Origin: Sphingomonas glaciei
Lineage (GTDB): Bacteria; Pseudomonadota; Alphaproteobacteria; Sphingomonadales; Sphingomonadaceae
DNA length: 64,000 nucleotides
Reading direction: 5' to 3'
Assembly: GCF_023380025.1 (NCBI RefSeq)
Contig: NZ_CP097253.1
Coordinates: 620,001-684,000 of the forward strand
Below are positions 1 to 8,022 of this stretch, piece by piece; the stretch's first letter is position 1; every line of letters begins with the position of its first letter. The notes under the pieces are model-generated. The model was not told the origin of the DNA and made no database searches. It saw nothing but the letters and a program-made list of their open reading frames with translations. Made by a program: the position numbers and the translations under genes.

Positions 1-532
1 GCCGGCCGCCGTCGTTGCGGTGGTCGACAGCGGCCGCATCTATGCCGAGTGCACCGCCTGCCGCGCCGCGCTGACCCAGCTGCAGACCCAGGCCACCGCG
101 CTCCAGACGCGTCAGCAGGCGCTCGCCGGCCCGATCCAGACCGAAGGTCAGGCAATTGAAGCCGCGATCCAGGCGCTTCCGGCCGCTCAGCGCCAGAGCC
201 CGCCTGCCGCGCTGCAGCAGCGCGTCCAGCGCTGGCAGCAGTCGCAGCAGACCGCCAACCAGGAACTGCAGACCCTGCAGACCCGCCTCCAGTCGACCCA
301 GGCACACGTCCGCCAGCAGCTCGACACGCGGCTCGGCCCGATCATCAACCAGGCGATGACGACGCGCGGCGCTAACCTTGCGGTCGATACCGATGCGACC
401 CTTGCCCGCTCCAACAGCATCGACATCACCAACGATGTCCTTACCGCGCTGAACTCGCAGGTGCCGTCGGTCAGCGTCACGCCGCTGCCGCAGCAGGCCC
501 AGCCCGCGCAGCAGCGCCCGACCGGACGCTAA
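1..532 (+). CDS. OmpH/Skp family periplasmic chaperone, 5' end missing
   Basis: Only the C-terminal part is present; the reading frame is open from base 2, so the start and signal peptide lie to the left. The visible protein opens with an [16 protein letters not shown] stretch typical of the start of mature OmpH/Skp, followed by a long Gln/Ala/Leu-rich helical region (about residues 15-115) of the kind that forms the coiled-coil arms of the trimer. Skp-type proteins hold unfolded outer-membrane proteins in the periplasm. The tail is rich in Pro and Gln. fabZ starts 4 bases after the stop, an arrangement common in Proteobacteria (bamA-skp-lpxD-fabZ type clusters), which supports the call. A GTG at 20 could be misread as the start, but family similarity begins upstream of it. 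Confidence 0.85.
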   Translation, partial: PAAVVAVVDSGRIYAECTACRAALTQLQTQATALQTRQQALAGPIQTEGQAIEAAIQALPAAQRQSPPAALQQRVQRWQQSQQTANQELQTLQTRLQSTQAHVRQQLDTRLGPIINQAMTTRGANLAVDTDATLARSNSIDITNDVLTALNSQVPSVSVTPLPQQAQPAQQRPTGR

Positions 533-536
533 GACC

Positions 537-1013
537 TTGAGCGAAGGGGAGGCTGCCGTCGCGGTTCTGACGCGGGACATCCGTCAGGTCATGGCGGCGC
601 TGCCCCATCGTTATCCGATGCTGCTCGTCGACCGGGTCGCCGAACTCGTGATCGACGAGCGCATCACCGCCATCAAGGCGGTCAGCATCAACGAGCCGTT
701 CTTTGCCGGGCATTTTCCCGGACGGCCGATCATGCCCGGCGTCCTGATCGTCGAGGCGCTGGCACAGGCTGCCGGCGTGCTGGCGGTGGAAAGCCTCGGC
801 CTCGCCGGGTCGGGCAAGCTGGTCTATTTCATGGCGATCGACGGCGCCAAGTTCCGCACCCCGGTCGAGCCGGGCTGCCTGCTCGAACTCAAGGTCAGCT
901 TCGTCCAGAAGCGCGCCGCGGTGTGCAAGTTCGCCGGTCAGGCGTTTGTCGGCGGCAAGCTTGCGGCCGAAGCCAACTTCACCGCGATGATCGCCGATCC
1001 GCCGAAGGACTGA
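537..1013 (+). CDS. fabZ: 3-hydroxyacyl-ACP dehydratase FabZ
   Basis: FabZ dehydrates 3-hydroxyacyl-ACP in each round of type II fatty acid synthesis in the cytoplasm. The 158-residue length fits the family. The hot-dog fold signature is clear: [10 protein letters not shown] near residue 24, the catalytic His in HFPG (His59) and the catalytic Glu in [11 protein letters not shown] (Glu73). The start used is TTG at 537, four bases after the upstream stop, which suggests translational coupling; an ATG at 591 would remove residues before the conserved HRYP motif and is less likely. The last 35 bases overlap, on the opposite strand, the end of the convergent ABC ATPase gene. Confidence 0.95.
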   Translation: MSEGEAAVAVLTRDIRQVMAALPHRYPMLLVDRVAELVIDERITAIKAVSINEPFFAGHFPGRPIMPGVLIVEALAQAAGVLAVESLGLAGSGKLVYFMAIDGAKFRTPVEPGCLLELKVSFVQKRAAVCKFAGQAFVGGKLAAEANFTAMIADPPKD

Positions 1014-1704
1014 GGGTCCAGCCGGCCCCGTCCGGCTCCACCTCAAACACCTCCGCGAAGCGCGGCAAGGCGAATAATTCGCCCGGCGTTACGTCGGCGA
1101 CCATTTGCCCGCGATCGAGCATCCACACGCGATCGAACCGGCTTAGCTGCGCCAGGTCATGCAGCGCCATGACGATGGCGGTGCCGTCGCGTGCGACGTC
1201 GTCAAGATAATCGAGCGTCCGCAGGACCCAGGCAGGGTCGAGGTTGGACAAGGGCTCGTCGAGCAGGAGCAAGCGAGGACGCGGAGCAAGCGCCCGGCCG
1301 AGCAGAGCCCGCGCCCGTTCGCCGGTGGAGAGGCGATCGATCGGGCGATCGGCGAGCCCGGTCAGCCGCAGGCGCGCGAGCAATTCCTCTACCCGCGCCT
1401 GATCGGGCCTCGAAAGCCCCAGGGCGATGACGTCGCGAACTGGGATCGGCCAGCGCACTTCGCGGCTGGCCGGCAGGAAGGAAAGGTTCTGCAGGCGCCG
1501 GTTGGGCGACATGCTTGCCAGTGCCTCGCCGGCGATGGTCGCTTCGGCAGATTGGCCCTCGATGCCGGCGATCGCCCGCAGGAGGGTCGTCTTGCCGCTG
1601 CCGTTGGGGCCGATCACTGCGATCCGCTCGCCAGACGCCACGACCACGTGCGTTTCTGCCAGGCGAGGTGGCAGCGAGACGGTCGCCTCAAGGAGAGGCG
1701 TCAT
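979..1704 (-). CDS. ABC transporter ATP-binding protein, BtuD/FecE type
   Basis: Cytoplasmic ATPase of an importer for cobalamin or a related corrinoid or chelate. The 241-residue protein has Walker A GPNGSGKT (32-39), an ABC signature in the slightly unusual form LSTGE (125-129), Walker B LLLLDE (145-150) and the H-loop His182. Its ATG overlaps the stop of the permease gene as ATGA at 1701-1704, so the two are translationally coupled. It is the last gene of a four-gene minus-strand operon led by a cobalamin riboswitch. The substrate is inferred from that riboswitch, not from the ATPase itself. The 3' end runs 35 bases into the end of fabZ in antisense. Confidence 0.9.
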   Translation of the reverse strand: MTPLLEATVSLPPRLAETHVVVASGERIAVIGPNGSGKTTLLRAIAGIEGQSAEATIAGEALASMSPNRRLQNLSFLPASREVRWPIPVRDVIALGLSRPDQARVEELLARLRLTGLADRPIDRLSTGERARALLGRALAPRPRLLLLDEPLSNLDPAWVLRTLDYLDDVARDGTAIVMALHDLAQLSRFDRVWMLDRGQMVADVTPGELFALPRFAEVFEVEPDGAGWTLSPSADRRSSR

Positions 1705-2657
1705 GACGCCAGCCTCCCGCGCATGCGCAGCAGCACCCACAGGAAGATGGGCGTGCCGAGGCTGGCGGTGACGACGCCGAGCGGGATGGTACGCCCAAGC
1801 GGAGCCAGCCTGGTCAGGAGGTCGGCCGCGACCAGGATCATCGCCCCGATCAGCGCGGCGGGAAGCATGGCCCGGCCCGGATGCCCGCGCGTCAGGCGGC
1901 GGGCGAGCACGGGCGCGATCAGGCCGACGAAGCCGACCGCGCCGCAGACCGCGACGCAGGCACCGACCGCGACAGCCGAGAGCAGGACGACCTCGCTCCG
2001 CAGCCGCCCGGGTGCCACGCCCATCGACGCCGCCACATCCTCGCCCAGTGCCAGTCGGTCGAGCGCTCCACTGTGCCTGACGAGAAGCGCCGACGCCACG
2101 GCCGCCGGGACCAGCGCCGCCGCGGCCTGCCCAAGGCTGCGATCGACCAGGCTGCCCATCAGCCAGTCGAACGCCTCGTAGAATGCGAAGGGGGAGGGGG
2201 CGAGCGCGAGGGCGAGACTGGTCAGCGCGCCTGTTGCAAGGCTGATCGCCAGACCGGCGAGGAGGAGCGTGGCGGCATCCGGACGGCGTCCGGCCACCGC
2301 GAACAATAGCAGCAGGGAAAGCGCTGCTCCCGCCGCTCCGCTGGCGCCCATTGCGAGCGGAGTCGCCACACCGAGGAAGGTCGATCCGATCACCGCGCCG
2401 AGCGCCGCGCCGCTGCTCGCCCCGGTGATGTCGGGCGAGGCGAGGGGGTTGGCGAACAGCGCCTGCAGCGCCGCCCCGGTGAGTCCGAGCACCGCGCCGT
2501 AGCCGAGCCCGAGCAGCAGCCTTGGCAGGCGCAGCTCGACCAGTATCAGCCGCGCAAGCTCGTCGGGTCCGCGGAGCGGGGCGAGCGGCAGCAACAAGGC
2601 CGCGGCGCTGAGAGCCAGCGGCACGATGAGCAAAAGGGGGGCGGCCAGGCGGTTCAT
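1701..2657 (-). CDS. FecCD/BtuC-family ABC permease
   Basis: Inner-membrane permease of the type II (BtuC-like) importer family, 318 residues, close to the family norm. Multiple hydrophobic segments run through the whole length, and the family hallmarks are present: LRLPRLLLG near residue 43, an ALQALFANPLASPDI-like segment after it, and GFVGLIAP followed by an R-H-containing coupling region in the last third. The ATG at 2657 overlaps the stop of the binding-protein gene (ATGA). It should pair with the downstream ATPase and the upstream binding protein. The cargo is predicted to be cobalamin because the operon begins with a cobalamin riboswitch. Confidence 0.9.
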   Translation of the reverse strand: MNRLAAPLLLIVPLALSAAALLLPLAPLRGPDELARLILVELRLPRLLLGLGYGAVLGLTGAALQALFANPLASPDITGASSGAALGAVIGSTFLGVATPLAMGASGAAGAALSLLLLFAVAGRRPDAATLLLAGLAISLATGALTSLALALAPSPFAFYEAFDWLMGSLVDRSLGQAAAALVPAAVASALLVRHSGALDRLALGEDVAASMGVAPGRLRSEVVLLSAVAVGACVAVCGAVGFVGLIAPVLARRLTRGHPGRAMLPAALIGAMILVAADLLTRLAPLGRTIPLGVVTASLGTPIFLWVLLRMRGRLAS

Positions 2658-3412
2658 TGAAGGCCGCGTCGTGCCCGCAGACGCTCGACCTCGGCCAGCA
2701 TCGGCAGGCCGCCGCAGGTCCATGGCCTTCCGTCGGTGGCAAGGGTGCGAGGAGTTAGGCGGCGGATAAGCGGATGATCGAGCCAGGCGGTCCCGCGACT
2801 GGCCTGGTCGGCGCGGTAATCGCTGCGGATCAGCCATTTGGGCGGCTTGGTCGCGAGCGTTTCGAGGCTCAGGCGGTTGTTGGTGAGAGCCGGCTGCCGG
2901 AAGCCTGCGAGCCTCAGCCACGATGCGCCCAGACCCTGCGGCGACAGGCTGAGACCGCCGCCGCTCAGGAAAGCGCCTTCCTCCAGGCCCGGCCGTGAGC
3001 GCTCGAGGTGAGCGAGTCGATCGCGATACGCGGCGGCTGCGGCTGGGCGCCCGAGCAGCGTTGCCACCTGCGCTGCCTGCGCAACAACCTCCGAAGGGCT
3101 GGACGCATAAGGCAATTCGATCAGCCGTGCCCCGAAGCGTCTAGCAAGCGCCTGCCGCGCGCCGCCGCTCCCGCCCATGGTCAGGATGAGCTGCGGGCGC
3201 CGGGCGAGGACGCTCTCCAATTTGCCGTCGTTCGCCAGGTGCCCACGGGCCGCGCGCCACAACGCCGTCTCGCGAGGCGAGTGGCTGAGGTGGCTGACCG
3301 AGACGATCTGCTCCGACCGCCCGAGCATCAGCAACAGCTCGTCGGTGCACAGGTTGAGGGAAGCGACCCGCAGCGCCGCGTCAGCGGCGAGGCCCAAGGC
3401 GGATGCCGGCAA
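2654..3412 (-). CDS. BtuF-like periplasmic substrate-binding protein
   Basis: Class III helical-backbone binding protein domain (BtuF/FhuD type). The protein starts almost directly with the family opening RVASLNLCTDELLL and continues with the expected two-lobe pattern, including a PQLILTMGG strand. I chose the TTG at 3412 because a strong GGAGG lies 7 bases upstream; it gives 252 residues and overlaps the receptor stop by 32 bases. An in-frame ATG at 3487 lies well inside the receptor gene. With either start no convincing Sec signal is seen, only a weak hydrophobic leader of about 12 residues, which is odd for a periplasmic protein. It works with the permease and ATPase downstream. Confidence 0.8.
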   Translation of the reverse strand: MPASALGLAADAALRVASLNLCTDELLLMLGRSEQIVSVSHLSHSPRETALWRAARGHLANDGKLESVLARRPQLILTMGGSGGARQALARRFGARLIELPYASSPSEVVAQAAQVATLLGRPAAAAAYRDRLAHLERSRPGLEEGAFLSGGGLSLSPQGLGASWLRLAGFRQPALTNNRLSLETLATKPPKWLIRSDYRADQASRGTAWLDHPLIRRLTPRTLATDGRPWTCGGLPMLAEVERLRARRGLQ

Positions 3413-5192
3413 AGAGGCTCCTCCCTTCCGCGCGGTACCCGACCACGTCCACGACCCGCCGGTCGAAGGCGTTGGCGACGCGACCAAATAGTTCGACTTG
3501 CGGGGCGACCCGATAAGCCAATTGTGCGCTCGCCAGCCAGTTCGAGGGCAGGCGAACCAGCGGAGAGGGGAACTGATCGAAGTCGCGGTCGAGCCGTGTC
3601 CCGGTGTAGCTCAGCGCCGCGCCATAGCTGAGGCGCCCCGCCACCCCGTCGGCCGCGACCGACCCACTGTGGCGCGGGCGCCTGAGTTCGCGTCCGGCCG
3701 GCTCCACTGCGTCGAGATAGGCGTAGGTGGCCGACAGGTTCAGCCATTCGCCGCCGTGCCAGCCCGCTTCCAGCTCGACGCCGTCGCGCTTGCTCCGGCC
3801 GCTCGCATTCACTGCCGAGGTGAAGTCGGGGCTGGCGACGATCTCGTCGCGTAGGCGCTGGCGATAGGCCGTCACCGCGGCCCGCCACGGCCCGCTGATC
3901 GCCCGCAGCGACAGCTCGCCGCCGCGGCTGCGCTCGGGCTTGAGCGCGGGATTGCCGACGTAGCTGCCGGGGAAGAAACCATAGAGGTCGAAAAAGGTCG
4001 GCTGGGCGATGCCTTCGCCCCAGCTGCCGGCAAGCTGCAGTCCACCGCCGAGCGCGACCAGCGCGCCGGCGCGGAAGGTGGTGGCGTCGCGGAACTCGCT
4101 GAAGGCGTCGTGACGAATGGCAAGCGTGGCGACGACCGGGCCGGTCTCGCCCCGATATTCGGCGGTGACCGCCGCCTGGTCGCGCTTGCGGCGCTGGTTG
4201 GTAAAGCCGCCGTAGACGGTGTCGGAGGCGGTGAAACGCTCGCCGATCCATTCGCCGGCGACGGTCAGGCGGTGGGCGGAACCGAAATCGCGTGCTGCCT
4301 CGGCGTTGAGCGTATCGCGGCGGCCGCTGGTTCGGTTCTGCTCGACGTCGGCGAGAAGGTTGCGGTTGCGCGAGCCAAGCCGCGAGACGCCCAGCGCCAG
4401 TTTCCAGCCGCCGTCATCGTAGCGTGCACCAAGGCGTCCAGCCGCCAGCCGGTTGCGAGTGGAATCGGCGGTGTCGGCGCGCAGGAAGGTCGCGGGATCC
4501 GATCCGTCGAACTCGCTTGTCGCAGCGATCCCGAAGCCTGAGGCGGTGAGGGTGAGGGGACCACTCGCCCAGTCCAGCCGTCCGCGCAGGACGGCGTTGC
4601 GATACCCGTCGCGGTCTCCCGGACCGCCGGCAAAGGCATTGATCCCACGCGCGCCCTGAATGCCGCCGCCGAGACCGAGGGACACTTGGCCTTGGCGATA
4701 ACCGGCCGAGCCGCCGAGGCGGCCGAAGCCCTGGCTGCCGGCCTCCGCCACGGCGCCGACGCCGGTGCGCGGCTGTGCGCTGAGCGCGATCACGCCGCCG
4801 ATCGCTTCGCTGCCCCACAGGGCCGATTGCGGCCCGCGGACAATCTCGATCCGGTCGGCGAGATCTGCGGAGAGGAGTTCGAAACGCGGCTCGTTGCCCG
4901 CGGCGGGGTCGTTGGCGCGAATGCCGTCGATGAACAGGAGGGTGTGGTTGGCCTCGGCGCCGCGCAGTCGCACCTGGGTCTGCGACCCGGCGGGTCCGGC
5001 GACGGACAGGCTGGCCGACGGGGTGAGGCGGAGCAGGGTGGCAAGCAGTGGCTCACCGAGGCGCTCGACAGTCACCGGCTCGATCAGGCTGACGCTGGCG
5101 GGAGACTTGCCGCGCTGTTCACCGCCACGCGCAGCGGTAACGATGATGGTTTCCGCCGCCACTGGCGGAGGAGGAAGGTCGGTCAGGAACAA
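3381..5192 (-). CDS. TonB-dependent outer-membrane receptor, BtuB-like
   Basis: Outer-membrane receptor that would import cobalamin or another corrinoid using TonB energy. A TonB-box-like ETIIVTAAR lies at about residues 13-21, followed by a plug domain (QVRLRG, LLFIDGI, IEIVRGPQSALWG and GGVI) and a long beta-barrel region ending in a basic LGPRR tail rather than a clear terminal aromatic. The TTG at 5192 is preceded by AAGGAG at 8 bases and gives 603 residues. Reading further upstream enters the riboswitch and is rejected. No good signal peptide is visible from this or the nearby GTG (5201) or TTG (5210) starts, which is unexpected. It is the first gene of the uptake operon; the riboswitch is the main basis for the substrate call. 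Confidence 0.85.
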   Translation of the reverse strand: MFLTDLPPPPVAAETIIVTAARGGEQRGKSPASVSLIEPVTVERLGEPLLATLLRLTPSASLSVAGPAGSQTQVRLRGAEANHTLLFIDGIRANDPAAGNEPRFELLSADLADRIEIVRGPQSALWGSEAIGGVIALSAQPRTGVGAVAEAGSQGFGRLGGSAGYRQGQVSLGLGGGIQGARGINAFAGGPGDRDGYRNAVLRGRLDWASGPLTLTASGFGIAATSEFDGSDPATFLRADTADSTRNRLAAGRLGARYDDGGWKLALGVSRLGSRNRNLLADVEQNRTSGRRDTLNAEAARDFGSAHRLTVAGEWIGERFTASDTVYGGFTNQRRKRDQAAVTAEYRGETGPVVATLAIRHDAFSEFRDATTFRAGALVALGGGLQLAGSWGEGIAQPTFFDLYGFFPGSYVGNPALKPERSRGGELSLRAISGPWRAAVTAYRQRLRDEIVASPDFTSAVNASGRSKRDGVELEAGWHGGEWLNLSATYAYLDAVEPAGRELRRPRHSGSVAADGVAGRLSYGAALSYTGTRLDRDFDQFPSPLVRLPSNWLASAQLAYRVAPQVELFGRVANAFDRRVVDVVGYRAEGRSLFAGIRLGPRR

Positions 5193-5288
5193 ACGGGGCA
5201 CTCCTTGCAAGGAACTTGTGACATGCAAGTCGTCGCGGAGGCCTGCGCCACGTCTCCCGCCTGGCCCCGGACGGTCGATCGGACGACA

Positions 5289-5389
5289 GTTCAGGCCGAG
5301 TATCGGACTCGCCGCCACCTCCGGGGGAAGTAGCAGCACACCGTTCCGGGCAGAGCGCCGGAATCGCACCGGCTTCCTCGGGTCTGAAC
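5289..5389 (-). promoter_or_regulatory. cobalamin riboswitch
   Basis: Read on the minus strand, the segment shows the cobalamin aptamer pattern: AGGAAGCCGGTGCGA followed by TTCCGGCGC (P3 and its loop), then CCCGGAACGGTGT (the CCCGCAACUGU-like core) and finally GAGTCCGATACTCGGCCTG, a variant of the B12 box. GTTCAG at 5384-5389 pairs with CTGAAC at 5289-5294 to close P1. It is a compact form of about 100 bases. GTCGTC (5282-5287) and GACGAC (5229-5234) downstream can pair and may form part of the expression platform. A TTGACA at 5422-5427 is a possible -35 box, with no good -10 visible. Cobalamin binding should lower expression of the downstream uptake genes. Confidence 0.85.
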
Positions 5390-5506
5390 CCGCCGCGCTT
5401 GTCCGCCGCGGCGGGCCGCCTTGTCAAGCGAAGCCGTCTTCGCTAGGGGGCGGCGACCTTTTCAAGGCTGGTCGGAACCAGCCACATCCACGAGGACAAC
5501 AGAACC

Positions 5507-5737
5507 ATGAAGAGCGGGACTCACCCCGATTATCACTTCATCACCGTCGAGATGACCGACGGCACGAAGTATCAGACCCGTTCGACCTGGGGCAAGGAAG
5601 GCGACACCCTTCACCTCGACATCGATCCGACCGCCCACCCGGCGTGGACCGGTGGCACCGGCAAGATGCTCGACGCCGGCGGCCAGGTGGCCCGCTTCAA
5701 CAAGCGCTTCGGCGGCCTGACGCTCGGCAAGAAGTAA
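5507..5737 (+). CDS. rpmE: 50S ribosomal protein L31
   Basis: L31 sits at the central protuberance and bridges the ribosomal subunits. The 76-residue sequence matches the alphaproteobacterial form: [34 protein letters not shown] and a C-terminal RFNKRFGGL. The two CxxC zinc pairs of the classic zinc-binding L31 are absent; there is no cysteine at all, so this is the zinc-independent type. The gene diverges from the riboswitch-led operon and is followed after 11 bases by an acetyltransferase gene. Confidence 0.95.
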   Translation: MKSGTHPDYHFITVEMTDGTKYQTRSTWGKEGDTLHLDIDPTAHPAWTGGTGKMLDAGGQVARFNKRFGGLTLGKK

Positions 5738-5748
5738 GTCATTCACCT

Positions 5749-6282
5749 ATGACGCAAGGACGCCCGGCTCCCACCCTGGAGACCGGGCGTCTTCGTTTGC
5801 GGGCGTGGCGGCGGGAAGATTTCCGCCCTTATCACGCGATTATGAGCGAGCCGGCGGTGCACCGCTTCTTCGGCCCCGAGCCGATCGGCCAGGAAGAACT
5901 GTGGCGGCGGATGTGCGCCGCGGCGGGCAACTGGCTGATGAACGGCTTCGGCGGGCTTGCGGTCGAGCGGCTGAGCGACGGCAAGCTGATCGGCAACGTT
6001 GGCCTGTTCACCGCCTGGCGCGACTTCGAGCCGCAGTTCGGCGACGAGCCCGAGATGGGCTGGATCTTCGCCACCGAGACCCACGGCACCGGCATGGCCC
6101 ATGAAGCGACGGGCGCGCTGCTGGCCTGGGCCGAGGCCGCTCTGCCGCCTCAGGACATCTGGGCGATCATCAGCGAAGGCAATGAGCCGAGTTTCAGGCT
6201 CGCAGCAAAACTCGGCTTCAAGCCATTGAACCAGGTCGATTATCACGGACCGACGAGGGTCCTTCAGCGCCCTAGCTGGTAG
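5749..6282 (+). CDS. GNAT-family N-acetyltransferase (RimJ/RimL type)
   Basis: Acetyl-CoA-dependent transferase of the RimJ/RimL-like GNAT group, 177 residues. It opens with ETGRLRLRAWRREDF, the usual strand 1 of this group, and has the strand 4 region (EMGWIFATETHGTGMAHEA) that carries the acetyl-CoA pyrophosphate loop in degenerate form, then NEPSFRLAAKLGFK near the C terminus. The start is ATG at 5749. It follows rpmE by 11 bases and is probably co-transcribed, so a ribosomal substrate is possible, but the sequence alone does not identify the substrate. Its last bases overlap the end of the convergent acyl-CoA ligase gene. Confidence 0.85.
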   Translation: MTQGRPAPTLETGRLRLRAWRREDFRPYHAIMSEPAVHRFFGPEPIGQEELWRRMCAAAGNWLMNGFGGLAVERLSDGKLIGNVGLFTAWRDFEPQFGDEPEMGWIFATETHGTGMAHEATGALLAWAEAALPPQDIWAIISEGNEPSFRLAAKLGFKPLNQVDYHGPTRVLQRPSW

Positions 6283-7987
6283 CGGCCGCGCGGCGCTCCG
6301 CATCCATCTTCGTCAGCGCCTTGCGATCGGGCTTGCCGATCATGGTGCGCGGCAGATCGTCGAGGATCTCGATCGCGACGGGCCGCTCATGCTTGCCGAT
6401 CCGCTCGCACAGCGCCGTCATCAGGTCCGTCGGCGAGGCCTCAGCGCCTTCGTTGAGCACCGCAAAGGCCTTTGGCCGCTCGCCCACCCGCTCGTCCGGG
6501 ACGGCAATGACCAGGCACTCCTTGACCGCCGCATGCTTCAGCAGGGCGGCCTCGACCTGGCTCGGGAAGACCTTGAAGCCGCCGACATTGATCATGTCCT
6601 TGGAGCGATCAACCAAGCGGAGGTAGCCGCCGGATTCGACGAAGCCGAGATCGCCGGTGCGGAGCCAGCCGCCGGGAAGCGGATCGGGTGCCTCGACGGC
6701 AGCCTGCCAATAGCCGACCATCACCTGCGGTCCCTTGATCTGGAGTTCGCCCGTCTCCCCGCCTGCCAACACCCGGTCGGGATTCTCCGGGTCGGTGATC
6801 CTTATCTCCGTCGCGGGAAGCGGCAGGCCGACAGTACCGGCGCGGGTCTCGCCGACGAACGGATTGACCGCGACCACCCCGCTGGTCTCGGTCAGGCCAT
6901 AGCCTTCGAGCACGCGGGCGCCGGTGGTGCGCTCGAACCGCTCCTTGAGCACAGCGGTCATCGCCGCGCCCCCCGAGAAGCACTGCTGGACGGAATCGAA
7001 GTTCGTCCTGGCGACGTCGGGATGGTCGATCATCGCCTGGAACATCGCGGGCACGCCGCACAGGTCGGTCATCCGCCCGCGGCGAATAACGGCCAGCGCC
7101 TCGCCCGCGTCGAACCGGGCGAGCAGATACAAGGTGCCGCCGGACATCAGGGAGCGGTTCAGGACAGCGCTGTTGGCGAAGATGTGGAACAAGGGAAGCG
7201 CGGCGAGCACCCGTGCGGTGCGTTCGCCCTCACCGGGGTCGATCGCGGCTAGCTGCTGGGCGTTGGCGGTCAGGTTGGCGTGGGTGAGCGCCGCGCCCTT
7301 GGGGACGCCGGTCGTGCCTCCGGTATATTGAAGCAGCGCAATCGATCGGGGGTCGACCTCGACCGGCTTGAGCTCCGCCGGAGATCGGAGGAATGTGCTC
7401 CAGCGAACGACCCGCTCGTACTGCGGCAGGTCCTGACGTTCGCCGCGCTTGAGCAAGCGGAAGCCAAGGCTTCTAAGCGGCGGCAACACATCGACCAGCG
7501 ACCCGACCACGAGGTTTCGCAGCATGCCCTTGTCCAGCAGTCGCTGCATCGGCGCCCACAAGCGCTTGAGGTCGAGACAGACCATCACTTCGGTCCCTGA
7601 GTCACGGGCCTGGAAGGCGACCTCGTCAGGCGAATAGAGCGGCGAGAAGTTGACCACCGTCGCGCCGGCGAGCAGCGCGCCATGATAAGCGATCGGGTAA
7701 TGCGGCGTATTGGGTAGGAACAGCCCAACCCGCGTGCCTGGTCTGACCCCGATCCGCTGGAATCCCGCGGCGGCCGCACGGGCACCCTCCAGTAAGGCGT
7801 CGTAGCGCCAGGTGCGCCCCATGAAGTCGAGCGCGATGCGGTCTGGATGCTGCCGCGCACTGCGCACCAGCAATTCCGCCACCGGCAAGGCTTCGGGTCT
7901 CCAGTCGGGGGCGACCGGATGTCCTGAATTGCTGCCGGTGATGTTCAACGCACGATCCCCTAGTCGCCCTGGCTTCACTGACAACAT
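6272..7987 (-). CDS. AMP-dependent long-chain acyl-CoA ligase
   Basis: Adenylate-forming enzyme that activates a carboxylic acid, probably a long-chain fatty acid, to its CoA thioester. It has the P-loop-like YTGGTTGVPKGA motif, EGYGLTETSG, and the C-terminal TGDLGF ... VDRSKDMINVGG ... KPDRKAL series with the catalytic lysine. From the ATG at 7987 it has 571 residues. A TTG at 7945 preceded by AGGGGA also fits and would remove 14 residues that carry no family match. The next gene on the same strand is an acyl-CoA dehydrogenase, and a divergent CoA-ester enzyme follows, so this is a fatty or branched acyl-CoA degradation cluster. Confidence 0.9.
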   Translation of the reverse strand: MLSVKPGRLGDRALNITGSNSGHPVAPDWRPEALPVAELLVRSARQHPDRIALDFMGRTWRYDALLEGARAAAAGFQRIGVRPGTRVGLFLPNTPHYPIAYHGALLAGATVVNFSPLYSPDEVAFQARDSGTEVMVCLDLKRLWAPMQRLLDKGMLRNLVVGSLVDVLPPLRSLGFRLLKRGERQDLPQYERVVRWSTFLRSPAELKPVEVDPRSIALLQYTGGTTGVPKGAALTHANLTANAQQLAAIDPGEGERTARVLAALPLFHIFANSAVLNRSLMSGGTLYLLARFDAGEALAVIRRGRMTDLCGVPAMFQAMIDHPDVARTNFDSVQQCFSGGAAMTAVLKERFERTTGARVLEGYGLTETSGVVAVNPFVGETRAGTVGLPLPATEIRITDPENPDRVLAGGETGELQIKGPQVMVGYWQAAVEAPDPLPGGWLRTGDLGFVESGGYLRLVDRSKDMINVGGFKVFPSQVEAALLKHAAVKECLVIAVPDERVGERPKAFAVLNEGAEASPTDLMTALCERIGKHERPVAIEILDDLPRTMIGKPDRKALTKMDAERRAAATS

Positions 7988-8022
7988 TGTAAGTGACTGA
8001 AGGTTTCAGCGGGGTAACGAGC

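Noticed and set aside
979..2742. Long minus-strand frame that continues upstream of the ABC ATPase
   Set aside because: Only the last 241 codons match the ATPase; the rest is out-of-frame sequence from the permease gene with Arg/Pro-rich shadow composition.
5193..5369. Longer N terminus for the TonB-dependent receptor
   Set aside because: It would be read from inside the riboswitch, and the TTG at 5192 has a proper ribosome site.
7981..8020. Terminator between acyl-CoA ligase and dehydrogenase
   Set aside because: No stem of useful length found; the two genes are only 35 bases apart.
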